From positions 1 to 64,000 of the forward strand of contig CAVFTR010000008.1 in NCBI GenBank assembly GCA_963625685.1: a stretch of 64,000 nt of DNA, in the 5' to 3' direction. Shown piece by piece: positions 50,471-59,260 of this stretch. Source of the DNA: F23-B02 sp963625685. GTDB lineage: Bacteria > Bacillota > Clostridia > Oscillospirales > Oscillospiraceae. The translations under genes and the position numbers were made by a program. A model generated the notes under the pieces. It made no database searches. It was not told the DNA's origin and saw only the letters and a list, made by a program, of their open reading frames with translations. Numbering within the stretch: position 1 is the stretch's first letter; each line of letters begins with the position of its first letter.

Positions 50471-51292
50471 ATGTTTTTTGAAATGCTTGAAAATGTGCGG
50501 AAAAAGTGCCCTCTGATCCACAATATCACCAATTATGTGACCGTAAACGACTGTGCGAACATCCTCATCGCCTGCGGCGCGTCTCCCATAATGGCGGACG
50601 ACAGGGACGAGGCGGCGGATATAACCTCGATATGCGGCGGCCTGAATATAAACATAGGCACGCTCAACAGCCGCACCGTCGAGTCGATGCTCATAGCCGG
50701 AAAAAGAGCAAACGAGCTCGGACACCCGGTCGTTCTCGATCCCGTCGGCGCCGGAGCGTCGCGGCTTCGCACCGAAACGGCGCTGCGGCTTCTCAGCGAG
50801 GTGAGATTCAGCGTCATCCGCGGCAATATCTCCGAGATAAAGACGCTGGCGTCCGGAAGCGGCACGACAAAGGGCGTGGACGCCGATATCGCCGACCGCG
50901 TGAGCGAAGAGGGTCTGGACGAGGCGTCTGCCTTCGCAAAGGCCTTTGCGCGGTCGACGGGAGCCGTCGTCGCAATAACCGGAGCCATCGACGTCGTCGC
51001 AGACGGAGGCAGGGCCTACTGCATCCGCAACGGCCATCCTATGATGTCCTCCGTTACGGGGACGGGCTGCCAGCTTTCCGCCATGACGGCGGCCTTCGTG
51101 ACCGCGAACCCGGAGCATCCGCTCGAGGCGGCGGCCGCGGCCGTTTCCGCGATGGGGCTTGCCGGTGAGATCGCTCACGCAAGGCTCGGCGAAATGGACG
51201 GCAATTCCAGCTACAGAAATTATATCATCGATGCTGTCTATAATATGACCCCGGAGGCATTGGAGAAAGGTTCAAGATATGAAGTGCGATAA
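50471..51292 (+). CDS. thiM: Hydroxyethylthiazole kinase ThiM
   Basis: A 273-aa kinase of the ribokinase-like fold that phosphorylates 4-methyl-5-hydroxyethylthiazole. Typical motifs: KKCPLIHNITNYVTVNDCANILIACGASPIM, VLDPVGAGASRLRTETALRLL, VIRGNISEI and the C-terminal SVTGTGCQLSAMTAAF. A good Shine-Dalgarno (GAGGAGG) precedes the ATG. It overlaps thiE by 14 bp. Confidence 0.96.
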   Translation: MFFEMLENVRKKCPLIHNITNYVTVNDCANILIACGASPIMADDRDEAADITSICGGLNINIGTLNSRTVESMLIAGKRANELGHPVVLDPVGAGASRLRTETALRLLSEVRFSVIRGNISEIKTLASGSGTTKGVDADIADRVSEEGLDEASAFAKAFARSTGAVVAITGAIDVVADGGRAYCIRNGHPMMSSVTGTGCQLSAMTAAFVTANPEHPLEAAAAAVSAMGLAGEIAHARLGEMDGNSSYRNYIIDAVYNMTPEALEKGSRYEVR

Positions 51293-51920
51293 AAAAAGCA
51301 TGCTGCTGTATGCGGTCACCGACCGGGCCTGGGTCGGCAGGCAGAGCCTGTACGAGCAGGTGGAATGTGCCCTGAGGGGCGGCGCGACCTGCGTTCAGCT
51401 GCGCGAAAAGGAGCTCGGCTACGAGGCCTTTCTGAAGGAGGCGGCAGAGATCGGCGCACTGTGCCGGAGCTATGGAGTCCCCTTCTTTGTAAACGACAAT
51501 GTCGATATAGCCATTAAATGCCATGCCGACGGCGTACATGTCGGCCAGGAGGACATGGCGGCCGCCCAGGCGCGTTTGAGGATAGGAGAGCAGATGATGC
51601 TCGGCGTTTCCGTCCACACGGTGCAGGAGGCTCTTGAGGCCGTGAAAAACGGCGCCGACTGCCTCGGCGTGGGCGCGGTGTTCCCCACCTCCACGAAGGC
51701 TGACGCCGACGTTCTGCCGAAGGAGACCATACGCGATATCTGCGATGCCGTTGATATCCCGGTAGTCGCCATCGGCGGGATCAGCAAGAGCAACATCTCC
51801 CGTCTTGCCGGAACCGGCGTGGACGGCGTTGCGCTGGTCAGCGCGATATTCTCGGCCGAGGATATCGAAAGCGAGTGCCGTGCGCTCAGAAGGCTCTCCG
51901 AGGAAATGGTGGATTCATGA
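51279..51920 (+). CDS. thiE: Thiamine-phosphate synthase ThiE
   Basis: A 213-aa TIM barrel joining hydroxymethylpyrimidine diphosphate and thiazole phosphate to thiamine phosphate. Signatures: GGATCVQLREKELGYEAFLKEA, VPFFVNDNVDIAIKCHADGVHVGQEDM, GADCLGVGAVFPTSTKADA and VVAIGGISKSN. It is coupled to the next gene by an ATGA overlap. Confidence 0.96.
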   Translation: MKCDKKSMLLYAVTDRAWVGRQSLYEQVECALRGGATCVQLREKELGYEAFLKEAAEIGALCRSYGVPFFVNDNVDIAIKCHADGVHVGQEDMAAAQARLRIGEQMMLGVSVHTVQEALEAVKNGADCLGVGAVFPTSTKADADVLPKETIRDICDAVDIPVVAIGGISKSNISRLAGTGVDGVALVSAIFSAEDIESECRALRRLSEEMVDS

Positions 51921-52576
51921 GGATAGACTGCGCCGTCTTTGATTTTGACGGAACGCTCTTTGACTCCATGTTCATATGGGATATCGCCGGCGGGCTGTAC
52001 CTGAGCTCCGTCGGCAGGGAGCCGGGGCCGTCCATGCAGGAGGATATCAGGGCGCTGAGCCTGTATCAGACCGCCTGCTATTTCAAAGAAAACTACAGCC
52101 TGCCGCTTTCCGTCGAGGAGATAATGGCGGGCATCAACAGGACGGTAGAGCGTTTTTATATCGACGAGGTCCGGCCGAAGCCGGGCGCGGCCGCTTTTCT
52201 CGAGCGTCTGAAAAAGGCCGGTATACCGGCCTGCATCGCGACGGCATCCGACAGGTATCAGGTAGAGGCCGCGCTCAGAAGATGCTCCATGGAGCAGTAT
52301 TTTGACGCGATATTCACATGCAGCGAGGTCGGGCACGGCAAGGACGAGCCCTTCATCTTCCGAAGGGCCGCGGAGCATTTCGGCGCGGAGCGCAGTGCGG
52401 CGCTCGTATTTGAGGACGCTGTCCATGCCGCCAGGACCGCCAAGGCAGACGGCTTCACGGTCGTTGCGGTGTACGACAGCAGCGAAAAGCGGCAGGACGA
52501 GCTGCGCGCTCTGGCCGATCTCTATCTGCCGGATCTTGAGCATACGGAAGAATTCTGGAGCTTTGCTTCGGCATAG
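51917..52576 (+). CDS. HAD-superfamily phosphatase in the thi operon
   Basis: A 219-aa HAD hydrolase (subfamily IA, beta-PGM-like). Motif I is DFDGTLFDS, motif II CIATASDRY, motif III/IV KDEPFIF and VFEDAVHAARTAK. Its ATG overlaps the thiE stop, so it is firmly in the thiamine operon. A role as a thiamine-phosphate or precursor-phosphate phosphatase fits the context but is inferred; it could also be a general house-cleaning phosphatase. Confidence 0.85.
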   Translation: MRIDCAVFDFDGTLFDSMFIWDIAGGLYLSSVGREPGPSMQEDIRALSLYQTACYFKENYSLPLSVEEIMAGINRTVERFYIDEVRPKPGAAAFLERLKKAGIPACIATASDRYQVEAALRRCSMEQYFDAIFTCSEVGHGKDEPFIFRRAAEHFGAERSAALVFEDAVHAARTAKADGFTVVAVYDSSEKRQDELRALADLYLPDLEHTEEFWSFASA

Positions 52577-52589
52577 GCCGAAGGCTTCA

Positions 52590-52657
52590 TGCGGCATATT
52601 GGGGGCACCACCTTATGCCGCAATATAAAACAATGCTGATACCTTCAATTGAAGGTA
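52590..52657 (+). other. Hairpin and 18-bp palindrome upstream of thiD
   Basis: In the 97-nt gap before thiD, TGCGGCATA (52590-52598) pairs with 52614-52622 around a 15-nt loop, and 52640-52657 is a perfect 18-bp palindrome (TACCTTCAA / TTGAAGGTA). Neither has a T-run. They may be processing or regulatory sites separating thiD-cytX from the upstream genes. Confidence 0.5.
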
Positions 52658-52673
52658 AAGAAAGGAGAAACAA

Positions 52674-53486
52674 ATGAAAATGAAAACAGCATTGACCATT
52701 GCGGGAAGCGATTGCAGTGGAGGCGCCGGTATTCAGGCCGATCTTAAAACAATGACCATGAACGGTGTTTATGCCATGAGCGCTGTAACGGCGCTTACGG
52801 CTCAGAACACGACCGGCGTAAGAGCTATACAGGAGTCGACTCCCGCTTTTTTAAAGCAGCAGATCGACGCCGTGTTCGAGGACATACATCCGGACGCGGT
52901 CAAGATAGGCATGGTATCCTCATCCGAGCTTATCCGCGTTATAGCCGAGCGGCTGCGGCATTACGGGGCCGAAAACATCGTCGTCGACCCCGTCATGGTG
53001 GCGACCTCGGGCTCGGCTCTGATGAAGACCGAGGCCGTGCAGACGCTCACCGAGGAGCTTCTTCCCATTGCGGCGCTTGTAACGCCGAACATTCCGGAGG
53101 CCGAGGTGCTGTCCGGCATGAGCATTGAAACTCAGGCGGATATGGAAGCTGCGGCAAAGAAGATAGGCGGCAGCTATCACTGCGCCGTGCTGCTCAAGGG
53201 CGGCCACAGCGTCAGCGACGCAAACGATCTGCTTTACGCAGACGGCGAGCTCAGCCTGTTTGAGGGCAGGCGCATAGACAATCCGAATACCCACGGCACC
53301 GGCTGCACGCTTTCAAGCGCCATCGCGTCGAATCTCGCGAAGGGCTTTACTCTCAGTGAGTCTGTAAGAAGAGCGAAGGACTATATCTCCGAGGCGCTTG
53401 CGGCGATGCTCGATCTGGGAGCGGGCGCCGGTCCCATGCAGCACAATTTCGCGCTCGGCGGCAAATATGCGCAGGAGGCGGAATAA
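52674..53486 (+). CDS. thiD: Hydroxymethylpyrimidine/phosphomethylpyrimidine kinase ThiD
   Basis: A 270-aa ribokinase-like enzyme that phosphorylates HMP twice. Typical motifs: ALTIAGSDCSGGAGIQADLKTM, AVKIGMVSS, VVDPVMVATSGSALM, VTPNIPEAEVLSG, VLLKGGH and the anion hole NTHGTGCTLSSAIAS. AAAGGAG precedes the ATG. The HMP transporter CytX follows at once. Confidence 0.96.
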   Translation: MKMKTALTIAGSDCSGGAGIQADLKTMTMNGVYAMSAVTALTAQNTTGVRAIQESTPAFLKQQIDAVFEDIHPDAVKIGMVSSSELIRVIAERLRHYGAENIVVDPVMVATSGSALMKTEAVQTLTEELLPIAALVTPNIPEAEVLSGMSIETQADMEAAAKKIGGSYHCAVLLKGGHSVSDANDLLYADGELSLFEGRRIDNPNTHGTGCTLSSAIASNLAKGFTLSESVRRAKDYISEALAAMLDLGAGAGPMQHNFALGGKYAQEAE

Positions 53487-53487
53487 G

Positions 53488-54657
53488 ATGACGGAAAAAC
53501 GCACTTCGGTATTTGAAAACGGTCTTATCTGGTTCGGCGCAGCCGTTTCCATCGCAGAGATAACGACCGGCACGTATTTTGCGCCCCTCGGCTTTTCAAA
53601 GGGGCTTCTCGCGATCTTCATCGGCCATATCATCGGCTGCACCATGCTCTTCCTCTCCGGAGTCATCGGCGGCAGCATGCGCAGGAGCGCCATGGAATCG
53701 ACCAAGATGAGCTTCGGAAGCAGGGGCGCTCTGCTCTTTTCTGTCCTGAATATCATTCAGCTCTTAGGCTGGACTGCCATAATGATCTTCGACGGCGCGC
53801 AGGCCGTAAACGGCATCCTTGATATCGGCAGCTGGGTATGGTGCCTGATAATCGGAGCGCTCATCGCCCTGTGGATAGTTATCGGCATTAAAAATCTCGG
53901 CAAGGTGAACACCGTGGCTATGGCGGCCCTCTTCGTTCTGACGATAATACTCAGCTTTCTCATTTTCGGAAGGGGCAGCATGCTCAGCATAAGCGGCGAG
54001 GGCATGAGCTTCGGCGCGGCGGTCGAGCTTTCCGTCGCCATGCCGCTGTCCTGGCTGCCGCTGATAAGCGACTACACGCGTGAGGCGGAAAAGCCCGTCA
54101 GGGCGACCGCTGCCAGCGCGATCACCTACGGTCTCGTGAGCTGCTGGATGTATATAATCGGGATGGGGACCGCTATCTTCACCTCGGAATCGGATATCGC
54201 GCAGATAATGCTCAAGGCCGGGCTCGGCATCGGCGGATTGCTGATCGTTGTTTTTTCGACCGTCACCACGACCTTTCTCGACGCCTATTCCGCCGGCATT
54301 TCCAGCGAATCGCTCTCGAAAAGGCTCAGCGGCAGGTCCATGGCGATAGCCGCGACGGTTATCGGCACGCTCGGGGCAATATTCCTCCCGCTTTCCGATA
54401 TCACCGCGTTCCTCTACTTCATCGGCTCGGTTTTTGCGCCCATGATCGCCATTCAGATAGCGGACTTCTTTATTCTGAAGGAAAACGCCGAGGGCAGCTC
54501 TTTTAATATAAAAAACCTCGTCATATGGCTTATCGGCTTTATTCTCTACCGTCTGCTCATGCAGGTAGATATTGTGGTCGGCAACACATTGCCGGACATG
54601 GCCGTTACCATCGTGCTTTGCATCGCGGCGAACAGGCTGCTGCCCAAAAAAGACTGA
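53488..54657 (+). CDS. cytX: CytX-type hydroxymethylpyrimidine permease
   Basis: A 389-aa NCS1-family (CodB-like) transporter with about 10-12 membrane helices: GLIWFGAAVSIAEITTGTYFAPLGFSKGLLAIFIGHIIGC, IIQLLGWTAIMIFDGAQAV, MPLSWLPLISDYTREAEKP. CytX transporters are found in TPP-riboswitch operons and are assigned to HMP uptake. It starts 1 nt after the thiD stop (AGGAGG upstream) and completes a salvage pathway for both halves of thiamine. Confidence 0.92.
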   Translation: MTEKRTSVFENGLIWFGAAVSIAEITTGTYFAPLGFSKGLLAIFIGHIIGCTMLFLSGVIGGSMRRSAMESTKMSFGSRGALLFSVLNIIQLLGWTAIMIFDGAQAVNGILDIGSWVWCLIIGALIALWIVIGIKNLGKVNTVAMAALFVLTIILSFLIFGRGSMLSISGEGMSFGAAVELSVAMPLSWLPLISDYTREAEKPVRATAASAITYGLVSCWMYIIGMGTAIFTSESDIAQIMLKAGLGIGGLLIVVFSTVTTTFLDAYSAGISSESLSKRLSGRSMAIAATVIGTLGAIFLPLSDITAFLYFIGSVFAPMIAIQIADFFILKENAEGSSFNIKNLVIWLIGFILYRLLMQVDIVVGNTLPDMAVTIVLCIAANRLLPKKD

Positions 54658-54662
54658 AGGCC

Positions 54663-54696
54663 CGGAGCGGGCGGGATAAATGCCCCGCCCGCTCCG
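54663..54696 (+). terminator. Hairpin at the end of the thi operon
   Basis: A 12-bp GC-rich stem (GGAGCGGGCGGG with complement). The tail is AT-rich rather than a pure T-run, so termination may be imperfect. Confidence 0.65.
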
Positions 54697-54715
54697 AATA
54701 TTATTCATTTTTCTC

Positions 54716-54744
54716 TTGACATTTGTCTGAATGTGGGCTTTAAT
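54716..54744 (+). promoter_or_regulatory. Promoter of the pheST transcript
   Basis: TTGACA (54716-54721), 17-nt spacer, TTTAAT (54739-54744). Confidence 0.7.
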
Positions 54745-54769
54745 ACTATAGTAATATCGAAATTGCTTC

Positions 54770-54982
54770 GATCGGGAATATAATATCGCGGCGTCACTCA
54801 GAGAACGGCGGTCACCGGCTGCAAGCCGCCCGTGATGCGGATATTCAGTTCGCCCGTGAGCTCCGGCCAATCCCCGGCGGCGGTCCCGTTAAAACCGTTT
54901 GAGTGCGATAAACATCGAATAAGGGTGGTACCGCGGAGGCCTGGTCTTTCGTCCCATTGCGGACGTAAGACTATTTTTTTGT
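54770..54982 (+). promoter_or_regulatory. T-box leader, phenylalanine-specific
   Basis: The T-box sequence AAGGGTGGTACCGCGG is at 54921-54936. Stem I has the AGAGA bulge near 54800 and the likely specifier codon TTC at 54844-54846, matching pheS downstream. The terminator stem GTCTTTCGTCC / GGACGTAAGAC is followed by seven T (54943-54980). Uncharged tRNA-Phe should promote read-through. Confidence 0.92.
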
Positions 54983-55014
54983 TTATTTTTGATCTGAAGA
55001 TAAGGAGAGACACG

Positions 55015-56040
55015 ATGAAAGCATTGATGAATCAGCTCAGAGAAAGCGCCGTGAAGGCCATTCTCAACGCTGACAGTCCCGAAAATCTTGAAGCGCTGAG
55101 AGTCAGGTATCTCGGCAAAAAGGGCGAGCTTACAGCCATACTCAAGCAGATGGGCAAGCTCTCGGCCGAGGAGCGCCCCGTCATGGGCCAGCTTGCAAAC
55201 CAGATACGCGCAGAGCTCGAGGACGCGATAGACCAGACCCGCAAAAAGCTCGAGGCCGCCGCTCTGGAGGCCCGTCTGGAGCTTGAAACGGTCGACGTAA
55301 CGGTTCCGGGCGAGGATATCCGCCTGGGGCATAAGCACCCCATGTACAAGGCCCTTGACGAGATAAAGGACATCTTCGTCGGCATGGGCTTTACGGTCCT
55401 CGACGGTCCCGAGGTCGAGCTTGCGACATATAACTTTGATAAGCTCAACGCCGAGGAGGGCCACCCCTCCCGCGACTGGTCGGACACCTTTTATTTTGAC
55501 GAGGACAGCCGCGTGATGCTCCGCTCGCAGACGAGCCCCATGCAGGTGCGTGCGATGGAGACCATGAAGCTGCCTATCCGCATCGTTGCCCCGGGCAGAG
55601 TTTACCGCAAGGACGAGGTCGACGCGACGCACTCGCCGATGTTCCATCAGGTCGAGGGCATGGTCATCGACAAAAACGTCACCATGGCAGACCTCAAGGG
55701 CACCCTCAACCTCGTCATGCAGGAGCTTTTCGGCGAGGGCACCGTCACGAGATTCAGACCGCACCACTTCCCCTTCACCGAGCCCAGCTGCGAGATGGAC
55801 GTTCAGTGCCACAAGTGCGGCGGCAAGGGCTGCCCCACCTGCAAGGGCGAGGGCTGGATCGAGGTGCTCGGCGCGGGCATGATCCACCCGAAGGTGCTCG
55901 AGATGAGCGGGATAGACAGCGAGGAATACACAGGCTGGGCCTTCGGCATGGGCCTTGAGCGCCTTGCGATGCGCAGATTCAAAATATCCGACCTGCGTCT
56001 GATATTTGAAAACGACGTCCGCTTCCTGGAACAGTTCTGA
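55015..56040 (+). CDS. pheS: Phenylalanyl-tRNA synthetase alpha subunit
   Basis: A 341-aa class II synthetase catalytic subunit. The N-terminal coiled coil (ALRVRYLGKKGELTAILKQMGKLSAEERP) binds tRNA. Motif 2 region: IRIVAPGRVYRKDEVDATHSPMFHQVEGMVIDKNVT; motif 3: GWAFGMGLERLAMRRFKISDLR. The start ATG at 55015 has TAAGGAGAG upstream. pheT follows after 16 nt. Confidence 0.97.
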   Translation: MKALMNQLRESAVKAILNADSPENLEALRVRYLGKKGELTAILKQMGKLSAEERPVMGQLANQIRAELEDAIDQTRKKLEAAALEARLELETVDVTVPGEDIRLGHKHPMYKALDEIKDIFVGMGFTVLDGPEVELATYNFDKLNAEEGHPSRDWSDTFYFDEDSRVMLRSQTSPMQVRAMETMKLPIRIVAPGRVYRKDEVDATHSPMFHQVEGMVIDKNVTMADLKGTLNLVMQELFGEGTVTRFRPHHFPFTEPSCEMDVQCHKCGGKGCPTCKGEGWIEVLGAGMIHPKVLEMSGIDSEEYTGWAFGMGLERLAMRRFKISDLRLIFENDVRFLEQF

Positions 56041-56056
56041 TGGGAGGAGAAATGAT

Positions 56057-58759
56057 ATGAATTTAAGCAGAAAATGGCTCAGCGAGTTTGTTGACGGCGT
56101 TTCCGTCAGCGATATAGACGACCGCGAGTTTTCCGAGGCCATGACCCTGTCCGGCTCGAAGGTCGAGACATATGAGGATCTGGGCGCTGAGATAAAGAAC
56201 GTTCTCGTCGGCCGCATCCTCTCCATGGAAAAGCACCCCGACTCAGACCATATGTGGGTATGTCAGACAGATATCGGCCAGGCAGAGCCCGTTCAGATAG
56301 TCACCGGCGCGTGGAATGTCCACGAGGGCGATCTCATCCCCGCCGCACTGCACAGCTCCACGCTGCCCGGCGGAAAGAAAATAAGCAAGGGCAAGCTCAG
56401 AGGCGTAATGTCAAACGGCATGCTCTGCTCGCTCAGGGAGCTGGGACTCGACGAGCGCGACTTCCCCTACGCCGTTATCACCGCTGCCGCGCTTCTGAAC
56501 GACTATCACCCGCTTGATAAGGACAAGCCCTCGATCCCGGCCGATATAAAGGCAGGCGACAAGGTGTTCGGACCCGTTATCGCAGCCGAGGTCAAGGCCG
56601 TCGGGAACGCCGGACCTGGGCTCTGGAGCGTGAAGCTCTGCAACGGCTGCGAGGGCATCACCGTTACGACCGCATGTCAGAACATCCACACCGGAGACAT
56701 GGTCGCGTACAACACGAAGTCCGAGAGCATCTGCACTCTCGATGATCTGCACGCCCAGCAGGCGGAGTTTCCTCACTGCATCCCGGACGGAATATTCATC
56801 CTGCACGAGGACGGCATTAAGCCCGGCGACGATATAAGGCCCGTCATAGGCGCGGACGACCACGTCATTGAGTTTGAGATAACCCCCAACCGCCCCGACT
56901 GTCTGTCCGTCATCGGCCTTGCCCGCGAGGCTGCGGCGACCTTCGGCAAGGAGCTTCGGACCCACGCCCCCGTCGTCAAGGGCGGCGCTGACGGCGTCCT
57001 CACGGAGCTTCTGTCGGTCGAGACTCCGGCTGCCGACCTCTGTCCGAGATACACCGCGCGCATGGTGCGCAACGTGAAGATCGCACCATCGCCGAAATGG
57101 ATGCGCGAGAGGCTGCGCGCGATGGGCGTAAGGCCGATAAACAACATCGTCGATATAACAAACTACGTCATGATGGAGTACGGCCAGCCGATGCACGCGT
57201 TCGACTACCGCTACGTCAAGGGCGGCAGGATCATCGTGCGAAGGGCCGCCGAGGGCGAGGAGCTCACGACGCTCGACGGCAATGTAAGAAAATTAAATCC
57301 CAACATTCTCGTCATTGCCGACGACACCCGCGCCGTCGGCCTTGCCGGCATCATGGGCGGCGAGAACAGCGAGATCGTTTCAGACACCGTCGACGTCGTA
57401 TTCGAGTCGGCAAACTTCGACGGCACCTGCATCCGCAAGGGCGCTCTGTCGCTCGGCATGCGCACCGAGGCCTCGGCAAAGTTTGAAAAGGGTCTTGACC
57501 CCATGAATACCCTTCCGGCGGTCGACAGAGCATGCGAGCTCGTCGAGCTGCTCGGCGCGGGCGAGGTCGTCGACGGCGTTATCGATATAGTTAACTCCGT
57601 ACCCGAGCAGACGGTGCTCGCGCTGCGTCCGGATAAGATAAACGCGCTTCTCGGCACGGACGTCCCGACCGGGACGATGCAGGATATCCTCCGCAGTCTC
57701 CAGTTCGGCGTCGACGGCGAGACGATAAGCGTCCCCTCCTGGAGAGGCGACGTCGGCCACTACTCCGACCTTGCCGAGGAGGTCGCGCGCTTCTACGGCT
57801 ACAACAGCATCCCCTGCACGCTCGTTTCCGGCGAGAGCACGCTCGGCGGCTACTCCGACGAGCAGCTTCTCGAGCAGCGCCTCGGCGCGCTGTGCCGCGC
57901 GGCGGGCTATGACGAGATAATCACCTACTCCTTTATCTCCCCCTCCTACTACGACAAGATCCGCATGCCGGCGGACTCTCCCGAGCGCGAGAGCTTCAGG
58001 ATACTCAATCCTCTGGGCGAGGACACCTCCATCATGCGCACGACCACCCTGCCGTCCATGCTCGAGATACTTGCGCGGAACCATAACTTCCGCAATAAGG
58101 ACGTCAGGCTCTATGAGCTGGGCCGCACCTACCACCTCGGCGGCGAGGACGGGCTTGCCATAGAAAAGAAATACCTCACCCTCGGAGCCTACGGGCCGAA
58201 GCTGAGCTTCTTCACCGTCAAGGGCCTTGTCGAGGCCATTATGAAGGAGCTTCGCGCTTCCGACGTCAGCTACGAGGCCTGCGGCGATAATCCCTCCTAC
58301 CACCCCGGCCGCTGCGCTGTCGTCCGGGCGGGCGGCGAGCGCATAGGCGTGTTCGGTCAGATCCATCCGCTGGTCGCCGCAAACTACGGCGTCGACGCGG
58401 AGCTCTACTGCGCCGAGCTCTCGCTCGAAAAGCTTCTCGGCTCCTGCGGCCCCGACCCGGTGTACAGGCCGCTGCCCAAGTTCCCCGCCGTCACGCGCGA
58501 TATCGCTGTCGTCTGCGACAAGGCCATACCCGTGGCAAAGCTCATCGACTGCATCACGAAGGCAGGCGGAAAATATCTCAAGGGCTGCGCACTGTTTGAT
58601 ATCTACACCGGCTCGCACATCGCAAGCGGCATGAAATCGGTCGCCTTCTCCCTGACTCTGAGAGCCGACGATCAGACACTCACCGACGAGCACGCCGAGG
58701 AGACGATGAAGGCCGTTCTCGAGGCTCTGGAGCGCGATTTCGGCGCGGTGATGCGCTAA
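56057..58759 (+). CDS. pheT: Phenylalanyl-tRNA synthetase beta subunit, with an insertion
   Basis: A 900-aa beta subunit, about 100 aa longer than usual. In order: N-terminal and EMAP-like tRNA-binding OB domain (about 42-155), an insertion (about 137-245), B3/4 editing domain, B5 (VPTGTMQDILRSLQFGV), catalytic-like core and C-terminal FDX-ACB (PLPKFPAVTRDIAVVCDKAIPV). The insertion contains LWSVKLCNGCEGITVTTACQNIHTGDMV, which resembles the OB-fold core VCQTDIGQAEPVQIVTGAWNVHEGDLI at 68-93, so it may be a second OB fold. Confidence 0.95.
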   Translation: MNLSRKWLSEFVDGVSVSDIDDREFSEAMTLSGSKVETYEDLGAEIKNVLVGRILSMEKHPDSDHMWVCQTDIGQAEPVQIVTGAWNVHEGDLIPAALHSSTLPGGKKISKGKLRGVMSNGMLCSLRELGLDERDFPYAVITAAALLNDYHPLDKDKPSIPADIKAGDKVFGPVIAAEVKAVGNAGPGLWSVKLCNGCEGITVTTACQNIHTGDMVAYNTKSESICTLDDLHAQQAEFPHCIPDGIFILHEDGIKPGDDIRPVIGADDHVIEFEITPNRPDCLSVIGLAREAAATFGKELRTHAPVVKGGADGVLTELLSVETPAADLCPRYTARMVRNVKIAPSPKWMRERLRAMGVRPINNIVDITNYVMMEYGQPMHAFDYRYVKGGRIIVRRAAEGEELTTLDGNVRKLNPNILVIADDTRAVGLAGIMGGENSEIVSDTVDVVFESANFDGTCIRKGALSLGMRTEASAKFEKGLDPMNTLPAVDRACELVELLGAGEVVDGVIDIVNSVPEQTVLALRPDKINALLGTDVPTGTMQDILRSLQFGVDGETISVPSWRGDVGHYSDLAEEVARFYGYNSIPCTLVSGESTLGGYSDEQLLEQRLGALCRAAGYDEIITYSFISPSYYDKIRMPADSPERESFRILNPLGEDTSIMRTTTLPSMLEILARNHNFRNKDVRLYELGRTYHLGGEDGLAIEKKYLTLGAYGPKLSFFTVKGLVEAIMKELRASDVSYEACGDNPSYHPGRCAVVRAGGERIGVFGQIHPLVAANYGVDAELYCAELSLEKLLGSCGPDPVYRPLPKFPAVTRDIAVVCDKAIPVAKLIDCITKAGGKYLKGCALFDIYTGSHIASGMKSVAFSLTLRADDQTLTDEHAEETMKAVLEALERDFGAVMR

Positions 58760-58805
58760 AGCGGCTCTTTTCGTGCGCAATTTGCATGATTTCTCGCATA
58801 TGTGC

Positions 58806-58834
58806 TTTACAAGTGAGAATAAACTGGTTATAAT
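58806..58834 (+). promoter_or_regulatory. Promoter of ireB
   Basis: TTTACA (58806-58811), 17-nt spacer, TATAAT (58829-58834). Confidence 0.8.
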
Positions 58835-58870
58835 AGCAGCAAGATATTTTTTGACCGAGGAGTGATAATT

Positions 58871-59116
58871 ATGGAAGACATCACGAGAAAATTTGCCGTT
58901 GTCGACAGCAAGACCGAGATGCGCGAGATCCTGTCGTCCGTATACAATTCGCTTAAGGTTAAAGGCTATGATCCTATTAACCAGCTTGTAGGCTACATTC
59001 TTTCCGAGGACCCGACGTACATCACAAATTACAATAATGCAAGAAGCCTTATTTGCAGGATCGACAGAGATGAGCTCATGCACGAGCTGCTGACTAATTA
59101 TCTGAAGGACAACTGA
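58871..59116 (+). CDS. ireB: IreB-family (UPF0297) regulatory phosphoprotein
   Basis: An 81-aa protein matching UPF0297: TRKFAVVDSKTEMREILSSVYNSLKVKGYDPINQLVGYILSEDPTYITNYNNARSLICRIDRDELM. In Enterococcus IreB is a substrate of the Ser/Thr kinase IreK and affects cephalosporin resistance. The usual neighbours (ruvX/yqgF, alaS) are absent: the gene is monocistronic, with its own promoter and terminator. ATG at 58871 follows GAGGAG. Confidence 0.92.
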   Translation: MEDITRKFAVVDSKTEMREILSSVYNSLKVKGYDPINQLVGYILSEDPTYITNYNNARSLICRIDRDELMHELLTNYLKDN

Positions 59117-59129
59117 AAAAGCAGATGTC

Positions 59130-59168
59130 AAAAGGGTCTGTACGTTTTTACCGTGCAGACCCTTTTCT
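59130..59168 (+). terminator. Terminator of ireB
   Basis: AAAAGGGTCTG with complement around a 14-nt loop, then TTTTCTTT. Confidence 0.85.
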
Positions 59169-59189
59169 TTAAAAATCAGCGCGATTTTA

Positions 59190-59218
59190 TTGACAAATGT
59201 TCGAAAATAGTATAAATT
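59190..59218 (+). promoter_or_regulatory. Promoter of the secreted protein gene
   Basis: TTGACA (59190-59195) with TAAATT (59213-59218, 17-nt spacer) or TATAAA (59211-59216, 15-nt spacer) as -10. Confidence 0.6.
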
Positions 59219-59260
59219 ATCTGCGTTAAATTGGGGTATTAACAGAAAAGGAGAAAAGCA

